Positions 14,841 to 15,305 of a stretch of 15,305 nt of DNA are shown in pieces; the stretch's first letter is position 1, and each line of letters starts with the position of its first letter. The DNA lies in contig JAKAVX010000012.1 of assembly GCA_021827465.1 (NCBI GenBank), positions 1 to 15,305 of the forward strand, read 5' to 3'. The notes beneath the pieces are model-generated. The model did not search any database, was not told the origin of the DNA, and saw nothing but the letters and a program-made list of their open reading frames with translations. The translations under genes and the position numbers were made by a program. The stretch comes from Deltaproteobacteria bacterium. GTDB taxonomy: Bacteria; Desulfobacterota_B; Binatia; Binatales; Binataceae.

Positions 14841-15221
14841 TGGACGACACCGGGCAGGATGTCCCCGGGGCGCGATCGGCGATCTCCTGGTGCGCGGCGA
14901 CAGCATGACCACGTATTACCCGGCCAATGGGTTTCTCCGGTCGAGGTGGAGAGTGCGTTGGTCGAGCATCCGGCGGTGCTCGAAACCGCGGTAATACCGC
15001 ATGAAGAAACCAGCGGGATTTACACTACGAAGGCGTTCGTGGTCTTGAAGGAGGGTCTCGCCGCGACGTCCAAACTGGTTCAGGAACTGCAAGCCTTCGT
15101 GAAGCAGCGGATCACGTCTTACAAGTACCCCCGCCGGAGCGAGTTCCTGTCCGAATTGCCGAAGAACGCTACTGGAAAACTGCTGCGTTACAAGCTGCGG
15201 GAATTGGACGGGACAAACTGA
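14828..15221 (+). pseudogene. Decayed aryl/benzoate-CoA ligase C-terminal fragment
   Basis: Three frames carry consecutive pieces of an AMP-forming acyl-CoA ligase. Frame one (14828-14866) reads EIRIVDDTGQDVP. Frame two (from 14866) reads RGAIGDLLVRGDSMTTYY, reached through a single-base deletion in the CCCC run at 14863-14866. After YY about 45 codons are missing, including the hinge and Gly-Asp motif. Frame three (from 14922) reads GQWVSPVEVESALVEHPAVL and ends PKNATGKLLRYKLREL, with the lysine motif and stop TGA 15219-15221. The order matches benzoate-CoA ligase-type enzymes. The N-terminal 350 or more residues are absent, so the gene is non-functional. The ORF called from 14712 has unrelated residues before 14922. 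Confidence 0.8.
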
Positions 15222-15222
15222 G

Positions 15223-15270
15223 GGCGCGACAGGCCTGCGGCATCGATGGTGCGCGCGGACCTGTCGCGCC
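15223..15270. repeat. 11-bp perfect inverted repeat after the ligase fragment
   Basis: GGCGCGACAGG (15223-15233) and CCTGTCGCGCC (15260-15270) are exact reverse complements with a 26-base loop, starting 2 bases after the ligase stop. No T-run follows on the plus strand. It could be an old terminator or the end of an inserted element; the remaining 35 bases to the window end show no supported gene. Confidence 0.45.
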
Positions 15271-15305
15271 GGCATAAATGCTATGGGCTGGGCGGGCCAC
15301 CGGGT

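Overview
The window is one contiguous piece of a GC-rich bacterial chromosome (roughly 60-65% G+C by eye). Most of it is dense, minus-strand-biased housekeeping and accessory genes. The protein styles (PhoH, AlaS, ThpR-RecA, DUF3047, DUF3108, MocR, DUF1501) fit a deltaproteobacterium-like lineage such as Binatota/Desulfobacterota. This placement is inferred from gene content and style, not from a search.

Layout from left to right. The N-terminal part of a PhoH-family ATPase runs off the left edge (minus). Alanyl-tRNA synthetase (alaS) and a small VOC/glyoxalase-fold protein follow on the minus strand. A MocR-type regulator (GntR helix-turn-helix fused to an aminotransferase fold, minus) is divergent from a flavin-binding pyridoxamine-phosphate-oxidase-like protein (plus). 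They share a 54-bp control region with a GTAACA direct repeat 22 bp apart. A small exported SmpA/BamE-like protein (minus) comes next, then a 340-base intergenic stretch with several perfect inverted repeats. Then comes the minus-strand cluster DsbA/HCCA-isomerase-like protein - thpR - recA - DUF3047 protein - OsmC-family protein, with small gaps except for about 95 bases before recA. Right of it are a DUF5131 (Gp37/Gp68-like) protein (plus), a DUF3108 exported protein (minus, tail to tail with it), an exported HEAT-repeat protein (plus) with a strong terminator, and a saccharopine-dehydrogenase-like NAD(P)-binding protein (plus). The right end is a scar: a C-terminal DUF1501 fragment (minus) abutting a broken aryl/benzoate-CoA ligase fragment (plus).

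The main discovery is the OsmC-family gene. An ordinary ORF call ends at TGA 6793-6795, but the same frame continues 22 more codons with family-typical sequence (PLYGSVAVATPD...) to a TAA at 6724-6726. The TGA falls exactly where OsmC proteins carry the redox Cys of their Cys-Pro motif. A hairpin with a GGUC apical loop starts at the right distance for a bacterial SECIS element. The gene is therefore best read as a selenocysteine-containing OsmC protein of 147 residues (Cys58, Sec125), translated from the recA-DUF3047 cluster. The host should encode SelA, SelB, SelC and SelD elsewhere.

Several starts differ from the longest ORF: recA at 9399, DUF3047 at 8299, the DsbA-like protein at GTG 10712, MocR at GTG 5237, the PNPOx-like protein at ATG 5292 and the SmpA-like protein at GTG 6383. 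PhoH has no ATG/GTG/TTG at the expected position and may start at ATT.
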